Shown: positions 53,514 to 63,435, counted from the stretch's first letter. The stretch: 64,000 nt of DNA from Methylibium sp. Root1272 (GCF_001425905.1 NZ_LMDY01000012.1:497734-561733), one strand, 5' to 3'. The notes: a model not told the origin generated them from the letters alone. Made by a program: numbers and translations.

Positions 53514-54434
53514 ATGAGGTTCTCCGTCTATCAGATCAGCCGCAAGGGCGGGCGCGAGAAGAACGAAGACCGCATGGGCTATTGCTACACGCGCGATTCG
53601 GGTCTGTTCGCGCTGGCCGACGGCATGGGGGGGCACCCGGAGGGCGAGGTCGCCTCACAGCTCGCGCTGCAGACGCTGGCCGCGATGTTCCAGCGCGACG
53701 CCAAGCCGGTGCTCAAGGACCCGATGCGCTTCCTGCACGACGCCATCATCGCGGGCCACCACCAGCTGATCCGCTACGCCACCGAGAAGGCGCTGATCGA
53801 CACGCCGCGTACCACCATCGTCGCCTGCGTGCTGCAGGGCAACACCGCTTACTGGGCGCACTGCGGCGATTCGCGGCTCTACCTGGTGCGCGGCGACAAG
53901 CTGATCGCCCGCACCCGCGACCACAGCTATTCCGAGCTGCAGGACACGATGGCTCAGGTCGTGCCGATGGGCGAGCGCTTCAACCGCAACGTGCTGTTCA
54001 CCTGCCTGGGCAGCCCGGGCAAGCCGGTCGTCGACACGGTGGGGCCGCTGATCCTGCAGAAGCGCGATCGCCTGCTGCTGTGCTCCGACGGCCTGTGGGG
54101 CAGCATCAGCGACGACACCATCACCGAGCAGCTCGCCACGCGCTCGATCTCCGATGCGGTGCCCGAACTGGTCGAGCAGGCCCTGCGCAAGGGGGGTCCG
54201 AAGAGCGACAACGTGACCGTGCTCTCGGTCGAGTGGGAGGCGGCCGAGAATGCCGTCACCGACCAGGCCATATCCACCCAGACCCTGGGCGAGGAGGTGT
54301 TTGCCTCCACGATCCAGGCCAGTGTCGGCGCCGGCTCCGGCGAACCCGACGAGCTGGATGAAGCCGAGATCGACCGCTCGATCCGCGAGATCAACGAGGC
54401 CATCCGGCGCTCGTCCGAATCCAAGAAGCACTGA
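53514..54434 (+). CDS. PP2C-type protein phosphatase
   Basis: A 306-residue metal-dependent Ser/Thr phosphatase. Metal-binding motifs are in [43 protein letters not shown] and [10 protein letters not shown], in the usual order. The last 50 residues are acidic and rich in Ser. It probably reverses the action of the kinase encoded just upstream. rph begins 10 bp later, so the pair may share a transcript with RNA-processing genes. Confidence 0.88.
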   Translation: MRFSVYQISRKGGREKNEDRMGYCYTRDSGLFALADGMGGHPEGEVASQLALQTLAAMFQRDAKPVLKDPMRFLHDAIIAGHHQLIRYATEKALIDTPRTTIVACVLQGNTAYWAHCGDSRLYLVRGDKLIARTRDHSYSELQDTMAQVVPMGERFNRNVLFTCLGSPGKPVVDTVGPLILQKRDRLLLCSDGLWGSISDDTITEQLATRSISDAVPELVEQALRKGGPKSDNVTVLSVEWEAAENAVTDQAISTQTLGEEVFASTIQASVGAGSGEPDELDEAEIDRSIREINEAIRRSSESKKH

Positions 54435-54444
54435 AAGGCCCGCC

Positions 54445-55170
54445 ATGGGTTTCGAACGCACGCAAGCCCGTGCAGCGGACGCTTTGCGCCCGCTCACCAT
54501 CACCCGCCGCTACACGAAGCACGCCGAGGGTTCGGTGCTGATCGCCTTCGGTGACACCAAGGTGCTGTGCACGGCCTCGGTCGAGGAGAAGGTGCCGCCG
54601 CACAAGCGCGGCTCCGGTGAGGGCTGGGTCACCGCCGAGTACGGCATGTTGCCGCGCTCCACGCACACGCGCAGCGACCGTGAGGCCGCGCGTGGCAAGC
54701 AGAGCGGCCGCACGCAGGAGATCCAGCGCCTGATCGGTCGCTCGTTGCGCGCGGTGTTCGACCTGAAGGCGCTGGGCGAGCGCAGCATCCACCTCGACTG
54801 CGACGTGCTGCAGGCCGACGGCGGCACGCGCACCGCGGCGATCACCGGCGCCTACGTGGCGGCGCATGACGCGGTGACCTGGCTGCTGGCGCAGGGCAAG
54901 ATCGGCGCCTCGCCGATCCGCGAGCCGGTGGCGGCGGTCAGCGTCGGCATCGTGCAGGGCACGCCTTTGCTGGACCTCGAGTACATCGAGGACTCCGCCT
55001 GCGACACCGACATGAACGTCGTGATGACCGGTGCCGGCCACTTCATCGAGGTGCAGGGCACCGCCGAAGGCGCCGCCTTCAGCCGTGCCGAGATGGACCG
55101 CCTGCTGGCGCTGGCCGAGCAGGGCATCCGTACGCTGGTCGCAGCCCAGGCCGCGGCGCTGAAGGATTGA
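54445..55170 (+). CDS. rph: Ribonuclease PH
   Basis: A 241-residue phosphorolytic 3'-5' exoribonuclease that trims tRNA ends. It shows [62 protein letters not shown] and [19 protein letters not shown], with the phosphate-binding Arg residues present. Length is normal. rdgB follows 13 bp downstream and hemW overlaps rdgB, an order common in this group of bacteria. Confidence 0.95.
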   Translation: MGFERTQARAADALRPLTITRRYTKHAEGSVLIAFGDTKVLCTASVEEKVPPHKRGSGEGWVTAEYGMLPRSTHTRSDREAARGKQSGRTQEIQRLIGRSLRAVFDLKALGERSIHLDCDVLQADGGTRTAAITGAYVAAHDAVTWLLAQGKIGASPIREPVAAVSVGIVQGTPLLDLEYIEDSACDTDMNVVMTGAGHFIEVQGTAEGAAFSRAEMDRLLALAEQGIRTLVAAQAAALKD

Positions 55171-55183
55171 GGGCTCATCGACC

Positions 55184-55810
55184 GTGCGCGTGGTCCTGGC
55201 CTCCAACAACGCGAAGAAGCTCGCCGAACTGCAGCGGCTGTTCGTCGCCCTGCCGATCGAGCTGGTGACCCAGGGCTCGCTGGGTATCGCCGAGGCCGAG
55301 GAGCCGCACCACACCTTCGTCGAGAACGCGCTGGCGAAGGCGCGGCACGCCGCCGCGGCTTGCGGCGGCGCGGCGATCGCCGACGACTCCGGACTGTGCG
55401 TCGATGCGTTGGGCGGCGCCCCGGGGGTCGTCTCGGCCCACTACGCGTCGATCGAGTTGCAGACCGTTGATCGCGAGGCCCTGCGCGCAGCGCAGGACAC
55501 CGCGAACAATGCGCTGCTGCTTGAACGCCTGCAAGGGCAGGCGGACCGCCGCGCCAGCTTCGTCTGCACGCTGGTCGCTCTGCGTCATGCCGACGATCCT
55601 CAGCCGCTGATCGCCTTCGGCCGCTGGCAGGGCGAGATCCTCGACGCGCCGCGCGGCGAGGCCGGCTTCGGCTACGACCCGCTGATGTTCATTCCGGCGC
55701 TCGGCCGCAGCGTCGCCCAGATGCAGGCCGACGAGAAGAGCCGCTGCAGCCACCGCGCGCTTGCAGCGCGTGACATGCTTGCGTTGATGCGAGCACACTG
55801 GCTCGCGTGA
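55184..55810 (+). CDS. rdgB: Non-canonical purine NTP pyrophosphatase
   Basis: A 208-residue enzyme that removes dITP and XTP from the nucleotide pool. SNNAKKLAELQRL at the start and ADDSGLCVDALGGAPGVVSA are the signature. The start is a GTG at 55184. The stop overlaps the GTG of hemW (GTGA), which implies coupled translation. Confidence 0.92.
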   Translation: MRVVLASNNAKKLAELQRLFVALPIELVTQGSLGIAEAEEPHHTFVENALAKARHAAAACGGAAIADDSGLCVDALGGAPGVVSAHYASIELQTVDREALRAAQDTANNALLLERLQGQADRRASFVCTLVALRHADDPQPLIAFGRWQGEILDAPRGEAGFGYDPLMFIPALGRSVAQMQADEKSRCSHRALAARDMLALMRAHWLA

Positions 55811-57060
55811 ACACGCGAGCCATCGACGTCGCGGCGCTGCACCAGCGCGCCGGCACGCTGCAATTGGCGGCGTTGCCGCCACTGGCGCTGTACGTCCACC
55901 TGCCGTGGTGCCTGAAGAAATGCCCCTACTGCGATTTCAATTCGCATGAATTGACGGCAGCGCCCGCACTCCATCCCGGGAAGTCCGGATCCGGGACGGG
56001 CCGCACTCTCGACGTCGGACTGGAATCGCGCTACCTCGACGCCCTGCGCGCCGACCTGGAGGCAGCCCTGCCGCTGGTCTGGGGCCGGCGCGTGGTCAGC
56101 GTCTTCATCGGCGGCGGCACGCCCAGCCTGTTCTCGCCCGACGCGATCGGGCAATTGCTGGCCGACCTGCGGGCGCGGTTGCCGCTGGAGCCGGGCTGCG
56201 AGATCACGCTGGAGGCGAACCCAGGCACCTTCGAGCGCGAGCGCTTCCGGGCCTTCCGCGAGGCCGGCGTCACGCGTCTGTCGATCGGCGTGCAGAGCTT
56301 CGACGATGCCAAGCTGAAGGCGCTGGGGCGCGTGCACGACCGCGCCCAGGCGCTGGCTGCCGTCGAGGAAGTGCGCTCGGCCTTCGACACCTTCAACCTC
56401 GACCTGATGTACGCACTGCCGGGCCAGACTCCGGCCGAGTGCGAGGCGGACGTGCGGCAGGCGCTGGCCTTCGAGCCGCCGCACCTGAGCGTCTACCACC
56501 TGACGCTCGAGCCGAACACCCAGTTCGCGTCGCGCCCGCCGGCCGGCCTGCCCGACGATGACACCGCCTTCGGCATGCTCGATCGCATCACCGAACTCAC
56601 CACCGTGGCGGGCCTCGGGCGCTACGAAGTCTCGGCTTACGCTCGGCCCGGGCATCGCTGCCAGCACAACCTCAACTACTGGCAGTTCGGTGACTATCTG
56701 GGGATCGGCGCCGGCGCGCACAGCAAGCTCAGCTTTGCGCACCGCATCCTGCGCCAGACCCGCTGGCGCGAGCCGGCCGCCTACATGCGCCAGGCGCAGC
56801 AGGGCACGGCGGTGTCGAGCGAGCAGGAGGTGGCACGCGAGGAGCTGCCATTCGAGTTCATGCTCAATGCGCTGCGCCTGCGGGAGGGCTTCGAACTGGC
56901 GCGGTTCACCGAGCGCACCGGTCTCGCGGTGACCGCGATCCAGCGCGGACTGGAGGCGGCGGAGGCCAAGGGCCTGATCGAGCGCGATCTCCAGCGCGTC
57001 TGGCCGACCGAACGCGGTTTCGATTTCCTCAGCGACCTGCAGTCGCTGTTCCTGCCGTAG
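55807..57060 (+). CDS. hemW: Radical SAM heme chaperone HemW
   Basis: A 417-residue radical SAM protein that inserts heme into respiratory enzymes. The cluster motif is WCLKKCPYCDF (CxxxCxxC) at residues 36-45; GGGTPSLF follows, and the C-terminal HemN-like domain includes NYWQFGDYLGIGAGAHS. An insertion of about 20 residues rich in Gly, Ser and Pro stands shortly after the cysteine motif. The GTG start overlaps the stop of rdgB. Confidence 0.9.
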   Translation: MNTRAIDVAALHQRAGTLQLAALPPLALYVHLPWCLKKCPYCDFNSHELTAAPALHPGKSGSGTGRTLDVGLESRYLDALRADLEAALPLVWGRRVVSVFIGGGTPSLFSPDAIGQLLADLRARLPLEPGCEITLEANPGTFERERFRAFREAGVTRLSIGVQSFDDAKLKALGRVHDRAQALAAVEEVRSAFDTFNLDLMYALPGQTPAECEADVRQALAFEPPHLSVYHLTLEPNTQFASRPPAGLPDDDTAFGMLDRITELTTVAGLGRYEVSAYARPGHRCQHNLNYWQFGDYLGIGAGAHSKLSFAHRILRQTRWREPAAYMRQAQQGTAVSSEQEVAREELPFEFMLNALRLREGFELARFTERTGLAVTAIQRGLEAAEAKGLIERDLQRVWPTERGFDFLSDLQSLFLP

Positions 57061-57077
57061 CGGACCTGGCCTGAAGC

Positions 57078-58166
57078 TCAGACCCGGTTGAGCGAGAGGC
57101 CCGCGGTGCTGCGCAGGCGCTCGAGCAGGTGCGGCGCGATCTGCGACAGCGGCAGCACCTCGTGCGCCGCGCCGGCCGCGATGGCCTCGCGCGGCATGCC
57201 GAAGACCACGCAGCTCGCTTCGTCCTGGCACAGGTTGTAGCTGCCGGCATCGCGCATCTCGCGCATCGCCTTGGCGCCGTCGGCGCCCATGCCGGTCAGC
57301 ATGATGCCGATGGCGTTCGGGCCCACCACACGGGCCGCGCTCTTGAACAGCACCTCGACGCTGGGCTTGTGGCGGTTGACCGGCTCACCGTCCTGCACGC
57401 GCGCGACGTAGTTGGCGCCGCTGCGCTCCACGCTCAGGTGCAGGCCACCGGGTGCGATGTAGGCGTGCCCGGGCAGCACGCGCTCGCCGTCGCGCGCTTC
57501 GCACACGCTGATGCGGCACAGGCCGTCGAGCCGGTTCGCGTAGCTGGTCGTGAAGCCGGGCGGCATGTGCTGCGTGATCACGACGGCCGGCGCGTCGGCC
57601 GGCAGCGCCATCAGCACTTCCTTGGTGGCCTCGGTGCCGCCGGTCGAGGCGCCGATGAACACGATCTTCTCGGTCGACAGCCGGCCCAGGCTGGCGGCCG
57701 GCACGGCCACCCGAGGGGCGGCGGCGCCGGGGGCCGCCGAGGGTGCCGTGACCAGCTTGCGCACGCGAGCCTGCGCCGCGGTGCGGATCTTCTCGGTGAT
57801 GTCGGCGCCGAGCTGGCGCAGGCCATCGGCCACGCCGATCTTCGGCTTGGCGACGAAGTCGACGGCACCCAGCTCCAGTGCCTTCAGCGTGACCTCGGCG
57901 CCACGCTCGGTCAGCGTGGACACCATCACCACCGGCGTCGGACGCAGCCGCATCAGGCGCGACAGGAAGTCGATGCCGTCCATGCGCGGCATCTCGACGT
58001 CGAGCGTGATGACGTCGGGATCGAGGTTGCGAATCATCTCGCGCGCGACGATCGGGTCGCTGGCCGCGCCGACACAGCTCATGTCCGGCTCGCGGTTGAT
58101 GATCTCGGTGAGCAGGCTGCGCACCAGCGCCGAATCGTCCACCACCACCACACGGGTCTTCGCCAT
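57078..58166 (-). CDS. cheB: Chemotaxis protein-glutamate methylesterase CheB
   Basis: A 362-residue enzyme. The receiver has Asp in [12 protein letters not shown]; the catalytic domain has Ser in [10 protein letters not shown], His in ITQHMPPGF and Asp in [10 protein letters not shown]. It demethylates and deamidates receptors when phosphorylated. It is the last gene of cheR-cheD-cheB. The cognate kinase cheA is not in the window. Confidence 0.94.
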   Translation of the reverse strand: MAKTRVVVVDDSALVRSLLTEIINREPDMSCVGAASDPIVAREMIRNLDPDVITLDVEMPRMDGIDFLSRLMRLRPTPVVMVSTLTERGAEVTLKALELGAVDFVAKPKIGVADGLRQLGADITEKIRTAAQARVRKLVTAPSAAPGAAAPRVAVPAASLGRLSTEKIVFIGASTGGTEATKEVLMALPADAPAVVITQHMPPGFTTSYANRLDGLCRISVCEARDGERVLPGHAYIAPGGLHLSVERSGANYVARVQDGEPVNRHKPSVEVLFKSAARVVGPNAIGIMLTGMGADGAKAMREMRDAGSYNLCQDEASCVVFGMPREAIAAGAAHEVLPLSQIAPHLLERLRSTAGLSLNRV

Positions 58167-58221
58167 CTTGTTCTCCCTGTCCTTGTGTACTCGATGTGCC
58201 TTCCTGCCGCCACCGGCGGCG

Positions 58222-58905
58222 TCAGAACAGGTCCACTGAGCCTCCTGCGCCCGCGGCCGGCAGCACGGCCTTCGCGGCCGCGCGATCCTGCGCCACCAGG
58301 GCGTCGGTGTTCGTCGCGGCCAGCCGCTTGACCATCGCCTTCCCGCTGGCCGGGAAGAAGCACACCTTGCGCGGGTAGACGTCGAGCACGTCCTTGCTGA
58401 CCACCGGGATGCGCTCGGTCTTCAGGTAGTCCATCACGAAGGCCGTGTTGCGCTCGCCGACGTTGAGCGTGTTCATGCCGCTCACGACTGCGCCGCCGCC
58501 GAACACCTTGGCCTCGAGCGTCAGGCGATTCGCGCCGCGCTTGAGCATCTCGTTGATCAGCAGTTCCATCGCGTAGGAGCCGTAGCGGCCCGACTCCATC
58601 GCGCCGCCGCCGTCGGGCAGCATGAAGTGGTTGAGTCCGCCGATGCGGCGCTCGCGGTCCCACAGGCAGGCGGCGATGCAGGAACCCAGCGTGGTCATGA
58701 TCAGCAGGTCTTCGTCGTGGACGAAGTACTCGCCCGGCAGCACCTTCACGGTGTCGGCCTTGAAGTGGGCGTCGAAGAAGAAGAACGAGGCCTCGCCCGC
58801 CTTGCGCGGTGCGGCCTTCAATTGCTCGATGCGGGAAGAGGGGCGGGCGATGCCGCGCGCGAGGCCAGCGGCGGCGCCTGGGGGCTGGGCGGTGGTGGAG
58901 AGCAT
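58222..58905 (-). CDS. cheD: Chemoreceptor glutamine deamidase CheD
   Basis: A 227-residue protein. The catalytic Cys is in [13 protein letters not shown], His in [11 protein letters not shown] and Thr downstream near NTLNVGERN. It deamidates receptor glutamines. A basic N-terminal extension of about 35 residues and an Ala-rich tail ending in GSVDLF flank the core. It lies between cheR and cheB on the same strand, about 30 and 55 bp from each. Confidence 0.92.
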   Translation of the reverse strand: MLSTTAQPPGAAAGLARGIARPSSRIEQLKAAPRKAGEASFFFFDAHFKADTVKVLPGEYFVHDEDLLIMTTLGSCIAACLWDRERRIGGLNHFMLPDGGGAMESGRYGSYAMELLINEMLKRGANRLTLEAKVFGGGAVVSGMNTLNVGERNTAFVMDYLKTERIPVVSKDVLDVYPRKVCFFPASGKAMVKRLAATNTDALVAQDRAAAKAVLPAAGAGGSVDLF

Positions 58906-58934
58906 GGGAGGAGGCAGGGGCCGGGTCAGGTGAT

Positions 58935-59801
58935 TCAGCGGTCCACGCGCTCGTAGACCGTCTTGCCGCGCAGGCGGAACAGCTCGCGCGCGTCGCTGAA
59001 GTTCTCGGAATGACCCACGAACAGCAGACCCCCCGGCTTCATCACGCGGTGGATGCCTTCCAGCACGCGGCGCTGTGTCGGGTTGTCGAAATAGATCATC
59101 ACGTTGCGGCAGAACACGATGTCGAACGGGTCGCCCAGCGCCCAGGCGCTGCTCATCAGGTTGAAGCTGCGGAATTCGATCATGCGTGCCAATTCCGGCT
59201 TCACGCGGATCGAACCGGCGTTGGCGCCCGTGCCGCGCAGGAAGTGCGCGCGCAGGCGCTCGGGGCTCAGTCCGCGCGAGTCCGCGTCGTAGACGCCGCG
59301 GCTCGCGGTCGCCAGCACCTTGGTGTCGATGTCGCTGGCGACGAGCTTGACGTTGTGCTGGGCGCCGAGCGCCTCGATCGCCGTCATCGCCAGCGAATAG
59401 GGCTCCTCGCCGGTCGAGGCCGCGTTGCACCACATCCGCACGGCCTGGCCGCGGCGCTGCTGCAGCGCCTGCGTCAGCAGCGGAAAGTGGTGCTCCTCGC
59501 GGAAGAAGCTCGTCAGGTTGGTGGTCAGGCAGTTCACGAACTCCTGCCATTCGGCCTCGCCGCCGGCGCCGCTGTGCTGTTCCAGCCACTGCAGGTAGCT
59601 GCCGACCGAGCGGTGCCCGGTGTCGCGCAGCCGACGCGACAGCCGGCTGTAGACCATGGCCTGCTTGCCCGGCTGCAGGTTGATGCCGGCACGCTGGTAG
59701 ATCAGGGTGCAGACGCGCTGGAAATCGGCGGCTTCGAAGTCGAACTCGCGATCGCCGGGGGGCGGCGAGGCGGACAGGGCGGATGACAGCACGGCGCTCA
59801 T
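58935..59801 (-). CDS. cheR: Chemotaxis protein methyltransferase CheR
   Basis: A 288-residue enzyme that methylates receptor glutamates. The N-terminal helical domain has LTTNLTSFFREEHHFPLL; the SAM site is in MWCNAASTGEEPYSLAM, and later DIVFCRNVMIYFD and GLLFVGHSENF. The ATG at 59801 fits the family start. A sigma-28-type promoter stands about 42 bp upstream. Confidence 0.94.
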   Translation of the reverse strand: MSAVLSSALSASPPPGDREFDFEAADFQRVCTLIYQRAGINLQPGKQAMVYSRLSRRLRDTGHRSVGSYLQWLEQHSGAGGEAEWQEFVNCLTTNLTSFFREEHHFPLLTQALQQRRGQAVRMWCNAASTGEEPYSLAMTAIEALGAQHNVKLVASDIDTKVLATASRGVYDADSRGLSPERLRAHFLRGTGANAGSIRVKPELARMIEFRSFNLMSSAWALGDPFDIVFCRNVMIYFDNPTQRRVLEGIHRVMKPGGLLFVGHSENFSDARELFRLRGKTVYERVDR

Positions 59802-59842
59802 GGCTGGGGCGAGTTCGGGCAGTGGGAGGGGGATCGTCAGGT

Positions 59843-59869
59843 TTATCGGCGGAAGTCTGGTGCCCTTGA
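59843..59869 (-). promoter_or_regulatory. Candidate sigma-28 promoter for cheR-cheD-cheB
   Basis: TCAAGGGC (59862-59869), 11 bases, GCCGATAA (59843-59850) on the minus strand. The -10 is perfect and spacing canonical; the cheR ATG is about 42 bp downstream. Confidence 0.65.
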
Positions 59870-59949
59870 GCGGTGCGCCGGGCGCCAAGAAGCCGCGAGG
59901 AAGCGGCGCAGTTCGCGGCTTCGCGCCCTTGCCGCCCCGCTAGACTGCC

Positions 59950-60705
59950 GTGATCGTGAAGCCCTCCCGCCCCGAGCCGCCGGACGCGCCCCTGCCCACC
60001 GACGGACTGCAACTCGACACCGCGCTGCAACTGCTGCAGCGCGCCGGGCATGCGCTGTCGACGGGCCCGCGCGACGCGGCCTGGCTGCAGCAGCTGGTCG
60101 ACGCGCTGTGCGACCTGTCCAGCCGCGACGCACTCACCGGCCTCGCCAACCGCCGGCAGTTCGACCTGGCGCTCGAGCGCGAGACCGACCGCGTGGCCCG
60201 CTCCGGCGAGGCGGCGCTGGTGCTGCTGCTCGACATCGATCATTTCAAGCGCGTCAACGACACCTATGGTCACGCCGCCGGCGACCTGGTGCTGCAGGCC
60301 GTGGCCCGCACGCTGCAGGAATGCGTGCGGCCCATGGACACCGTCGCCCGCTATGGCGGCGAGGAGTTCGCGATCGTGCTGCCCAACTGCCCTCCGGCGT
60401 TCGCACAGGCAGCCGCCGAGCGCGTGCGCCATGCCGTCGAATCGCATGCCGTTCCGCTGGCGCAAGGCGTCACGCTGAGTGTCACGCTCAGTGCCGGCGG
60501 CGCCTTCGCGCCGCCGTGGGTGCGCTCGTCGGCCCGCCTGTGGACCGAGCGCGCCGACGCCCAGCTCTACCGTGCCAAGGCCGAGGGCCGCAACCGCACA
60601 TGCATCGAGCCGACTGCCGTCTCGCTCGTCAGTGCCGAAGAGCGCGGCATGCTGTTCTCGCCCAGTTTGCCGATGCCGCTCGACGACGCGGCAGCCACCT
60701 CCTAA
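59950..60705 (+). CDS. Diguanylate cyclase (GGDEF)
   Basis: A 251-residue protein with a short helical N-terminus (about 1-55) and a GGDEF domain. The active site is GGEEF at residues 136-140, and an RxxD inhibitory site (RPMD) lies exactly five residues before it, so product control is likely. No sensor domain is seen. The start is GTG at 59950, or GTG two codons later. It diverges from cheR and is followed by a FlhG-like ATPase gene 12 bp away. Confidence 0.85.
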   Translation: MIVKPSRPEPPDAPLPTDGLQLDTALQLLQRAGHALSTGPRDAAWLQQLVDALCDLSSRDALTGLANRRQFDLALERETDRVARSGEAALVLLLDIDHFKRVNDTYGHAAGDLVLQAVARTLQECVRPMDTVARYGGEEFAIVLPNCPPAFAQAAAERVRHAVESHAVPLAQGVTLSVTLSAGGAFAPPWVRSSARLWTERADAQLYRAKAEGRNRTCIEPTAVSLVSAEERGMLFSPSLPMPLDDAAATS

Positions 60706-60717
60706 CTCCTCACCGCC

Positions 60718-61518
60718 ATGACCACCGCCTCCACCGACCGACCCGTCCCGAACGACGCGCCGCCGCGCGCGCGCATCCTGGCCGTCACCAGCGGCAAGGG
60801 CGGGGTCGGCAAGACCTTCATCTCCGCCAACCTCGCGGCAGCGCTCGCACGCCGCGGCCTGAGGGTGCTGGTACTCGACGCGGACCTGGGCCTGGCCAAT
60901 CTCGACGTGGTGCTGAACCTGCATCCCAAGATCACGTTGCACGACGTCTTCACCAGCGATGCCACGCTGGAGCAGGCAGTGCTGCCGGCGCCCGGCGGCT
61001 TCTCGGTGTTGCTGGCCGGCTCGGGCCTGGTCGAATACTCGCGGCTGACGCCCGAGGTGCGCGAGAAGCTGCTCGCGGTGATCGAAGAAGTGACTCCGCG
61101 CTTCGACATCGTGCTGCTCGACACTGGCGCCGGCATCTCCGACGTGGTGCTTTACACCGTGTCGCTGGCCGACGAGGTGCTGATCGTCGCCACGCCGGAA
61201 CCGACCTCGATGACCGATGCCTACGCCACCATCAAGGTGCTGGCGATGCAGCAGTCGCGCCGCGAGCTGCGGCTGGTGGTGAACCAGGTGCCGCGCGCCG
61301 GCGACGGGCGGGGCGTCGCGCTGCAACTGCAGCAGGTGATCGACCGCTTCGTCAGCTCTGCCGTCGACACGCCGGTGCGGCTGGAACTGCTGGGCGAGGT
61401 GCCGCTCGATCCCTCGGTCCGCGACGCGGTCAAGAAGCGTCAACTGGTCGTCGAGACGCTGCCGGGCTCGCCGGCGGCGCAGGCGGTGAGCCAGCTGGCG
61501 GCCCGGCTGAGCCCTTGA
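60718..61518 (+). CDS. FlhG/MinD-type P-loop ATPase
   Basis: A 266-residue ATPase. The deviant Walker A is SGKGGVGKTFISANLA at about residues 25-40, followed by VLDADLGLANLDVVL and LLDTGAGISD, as in FlhG (YlxH/FleN), which sets flagellar number and place. A MinD-like C-terminal membrane helix is not evident. flhF and fliA, the usual partners, are absent here, so it may be a second paralogue. The 12-bp gap to the diguanylate cyclase gene suggests joint expression. Confidence 0.8.
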   Translation: MTTASTDRPVPNDAPPRARILAVTSGKGGVGKTFISANLAAALARRGLRVLVLDADLGLANLDVVLNLHPKITLHDVFTSDATLEQAVLPAPGGFSVLLAGSGLVEYSRLTPEVREKLLAVIEEVTPRFDIVLLDTGAGISDVVLYTVSLADEVLIVATPEPTSMTDAYATIKVLAMQQSRRELRLVVNQVPRAGDGRGVALQLQQVIDRFVSSAVDTPVRLELLGEVPLDPSVRDAVKKRQLVVETLPGSPAAQAVSQLAARLSP

Positions 61519-61583
61519 TGCCCTGAGTGCCGTGCCGCGGTGCGAGCCGATCGCCCGCCGCAACCGCTATGCTCCGCGCCGTC

Positions 61584-61994
61584 ATGACCGTTTCCACTCC
61601 TGAATCCGACGCTTCGGCGACGCCCTACGAATGGGTCGGCGGCGAGCAAGCCGTACGCTCGCTCGTCGACCGCTTCTACGACCTGATGGACCTGGAGCCC
61701 GGCTTCCAGGATCTGCGCCGCCTGCACCCGAGCACGCTGGACGGCTCGCGCGACAAGCTGTTCTGGTTCCTGTGCGGGTGGCTCGGCGGGCCGGATCTCT
61801 ATGTCGAGCGCTTCGGTCATCCACGCCTGCGCGCGCGCCACCTGCCGTATTCGATCGGCGTGCGCGAGCGCGACCAGTGGATGGCCTGCATGGAGCAGGC
61901 GATGCACGAATGCGCACTCGATCCCTTGCTCGTCTCGCGGCTCAAGGCCTCGTTCGCCAACACGGCCGACTGGATGAGGAACCGTGGCACCTGA
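61584..61994 (+). CDS. Group II truncated hemoglobin
   Basis: A 136-residue globin. The start PYEWVGGEQAVRSLVDRFYD is typical of group II; the proximal His is in RARHLPYSIG, and the Trp of group II is in RDQWMACM. KLFWFLCGWLGGPDLY lies before the proximal His. Such proteins bind O2 or NO and may protect against nitrosative stress. The ATG at 61584 was chosen over others 5 and 19 codons upstream. The stop codon lies in the loop of a strong hairpin. Confidence 0.9.
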   Translation: MTVSTPESDASATPYEWVGGEQAVRSLVDRFYDLMDLEPGFQDLRRLHPSTLDGSRDKLFWFLCGWLGGPDLYVERFGHPRLRARHLPYSIGVRERDQWMACMEQAMHECALDPLLVSRLKASFANTADWMRNRGT

Positions 61995-62008
61995 GTGCCG
62001 CGGTTCCT
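61977..62008. terminator. Hairpin overlapping the globin stop, between convergent genes
   Basis: AGGAACCGTGGCAC (61977-61990) pairs with GTGCCGCGGTTCCT (61995-62008) over 14 bases with one wobble; the loop CTGA holds the globin stop codon. No T-run follows. It is a probable bidirectional stop for the globin and Smr transcripts. Confidence 0.6.
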
Positions 62009-62015
62009 CTTCGGT

Positions 62016-62720
62016 CTAGGCCGACGAAGGTGGCGAGCCGAGCAGCACGATGAGCGCGCCGGCGCCGCCTTCGGGCCCGCGCGCCTGCGTGAAAGCCAGC
62101 ACCTCGGCCTTCTGCACCAGCCAGGTTCGCACCTTGGCCTTCAGCACCGCCTGCCGGCCCGGCGAGCCATTGCCCTTGCCGTGCACCACGCGCACGCAAC
62201 GCAGGCCTTGCCGGCCGGCCTCGCGCAGGAAGGCGGCGAGCCGCTCGCGGGCCTCGTCGCGGCGCAGACCGTGAAGGTCGAGATGGGCCTGGATGGCCCA
62301 GCCGCCGCGTCGCAGCTTCTTGACGACGTCGACACCCACGCCGCTGCGGCGGTAGGACAGCGCGTCGTCCGTGTCCAGCAGCGACTCGACGTCGAACTCA
62401 TCGGACAGTGCTTCGCGCAGCGCGGCCTGCTCATCGCGCTGGCGTTGCAGCGGCACGGGCTCCGGCTTGGGCCGCGGCACCGGCGTGCGCACGGTGCGTT
62501 TGAGCGGAAACACCGGGCCGACGCTGAGCGCGAACAGATCACGCTCGCGCCTCAGGCGCGCCTCGGCGGCGGCGTGCTCGGCCTCGCGCCGTGCCTGTTC
62601 TTGCGCGGCATCCTCGATCCGGCGCTTCAGGCTCTTCAGGTCCTTCAGGCTGCCGGCGTCCAGGGCGACAGCCTTGCGGCATGTCCTGCGCGCCCGGTTC
62701 TCCGGCGGGGCGGCACTCAC
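62016..62720 (-). CDS. Smr-domain protein
   Basis: A 234-residue protein. A helical, charged N-terminal half (about 25-65 looks coiled) is followed by a C-terminal Smr domain with [17 protein letters not shown], the active-type LDLHG motif, and [11 protein letters not shown]. Smr domains cut or bind nucleic acids; stand-alone forms in proteobacteria act on RNA during ribosome rescue. The GTG start overlaps the radC stop. Confidence 0.85.
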   Translation of the reverse strand: MSAAPPENRARRTCRKAVALDAGSLKDLKSLKRRIEDAAQEQARREAEHAAAEARLRRERDLFALSVGPVFPLKRTVRTPVPRPKPEPVPLQRQRDEQAALREALSDEFDVESLLDTDDALSYRRSGVGVDVVKKLRRGGWAIQAHLDLHGLRRDEARERLAAFLREAGRQGLRCVRVVHGKGNGSPGRQAVLKAKVRTWLVQKAEVLAFTQARGPEGGAGALIVLLGSPPSSA

Positions 62721-63385
62721 AGCAGTCCCCGCTCGGCAAACGACACCACGCTGCCGCGAGCCACCACGAAGTGATCGAGCACCCGCACGTCGATCAGCGC
62801 CAATGCGGCCTTCAGCGCCTGCGTCAGGGCCTCGTCGGCACGCGAGGGTTCGGCCACGCCGGAGGGGTGGTTGTGCGCCAGGATCGCCGCCGCGGCGTTG
62901 AGCGCCAGCGCGCGCTTGACCACCTCGCGCGGATACACGCTCGCCTGATTCAGCGTGCCGCGGAACAGTTCCTCGAAGGCGAGCAGGCGGTGTTGCGTGT
63001 CGAGGAACAGCACCGCGAACACCTCGTGCGGCTTGCTGGCCAACTGGAGCTGCAGATAGTCCTTGACCGTTTGCGGCGAATCGAACACCGGTGTCTGCTG
63101 CAGCCGCGCGGCCAGGCTGCGGCGGGCGATCTCCAGCACCGCGGCCAGCTCGGCCCGCTTGGCCGGTCCCAGCCCCTTGACGCTACCGAGTTCGGCCGTC
63201 TCGGCCGCCAGCAGGCCGGAGAGGCCGCCGAAGCGGTCGAGCAGCGCCTGCGCGAGCTGCAGCACGCCCTGGCCCTTGAGGCCGGTGCGCAGCAGCAGCG
63301 CCAGCAGCTCGGCGTCGGCCAGCGCCGCCGGCCCGCGGGCGAGCAGCTTTTCGCGGGGTCGGAGTTCGGCGGGAAGGTCTTTCAC
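62717..63385 (-). CDS. radC: RadC family protein (JAB/MPN domain)
   Basis: A 222-residue protein. A helix-hairpin-helix region ([20 protein letters not shown] near residue 68) precedes a JAB metalloprotease-like domain with the metal motif [15 protein letters not shown] near residue 171. The original DNA repair role is disputed and the biochemical function is unknown. The start is GTG at 63385. The gene overlaps the Smr gene at GTGA and diverges from the FKBP gene. Confidence 0.88.
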   Translation of the reverse strand: MKDLPAELRPREKLLARGPAALADAELLALLLRTGLKGQGVLQLAQALLDRFGGLSGLLAAETAELGSVKGLGPAKRAELAAVLEIARRSLAARLQQTPVFDSPQTVKDYLQLQLASKPHEVFAVLFLDTQHRLLAFEELFRGTLNQASVYPREVVKRALALNAAAAILAHNHPSGVAEPSRADEALTQALKAALALIDVRVLDHFVVARGSVVSFAERGLL

Positions 63386-63435
63386 GGTGCGGTGCGAAAA
63401 TCCACCTCAGTCTATCGAAGCGAAAGCAAACCTCC

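Noticed and set aside
58222-61563. A 1113-residue minus-strand frame running from cheD to the FlhG-like gene.
   Set aside because: Only its last 227 residues are real (CheD); the rest is antisense to other genes.
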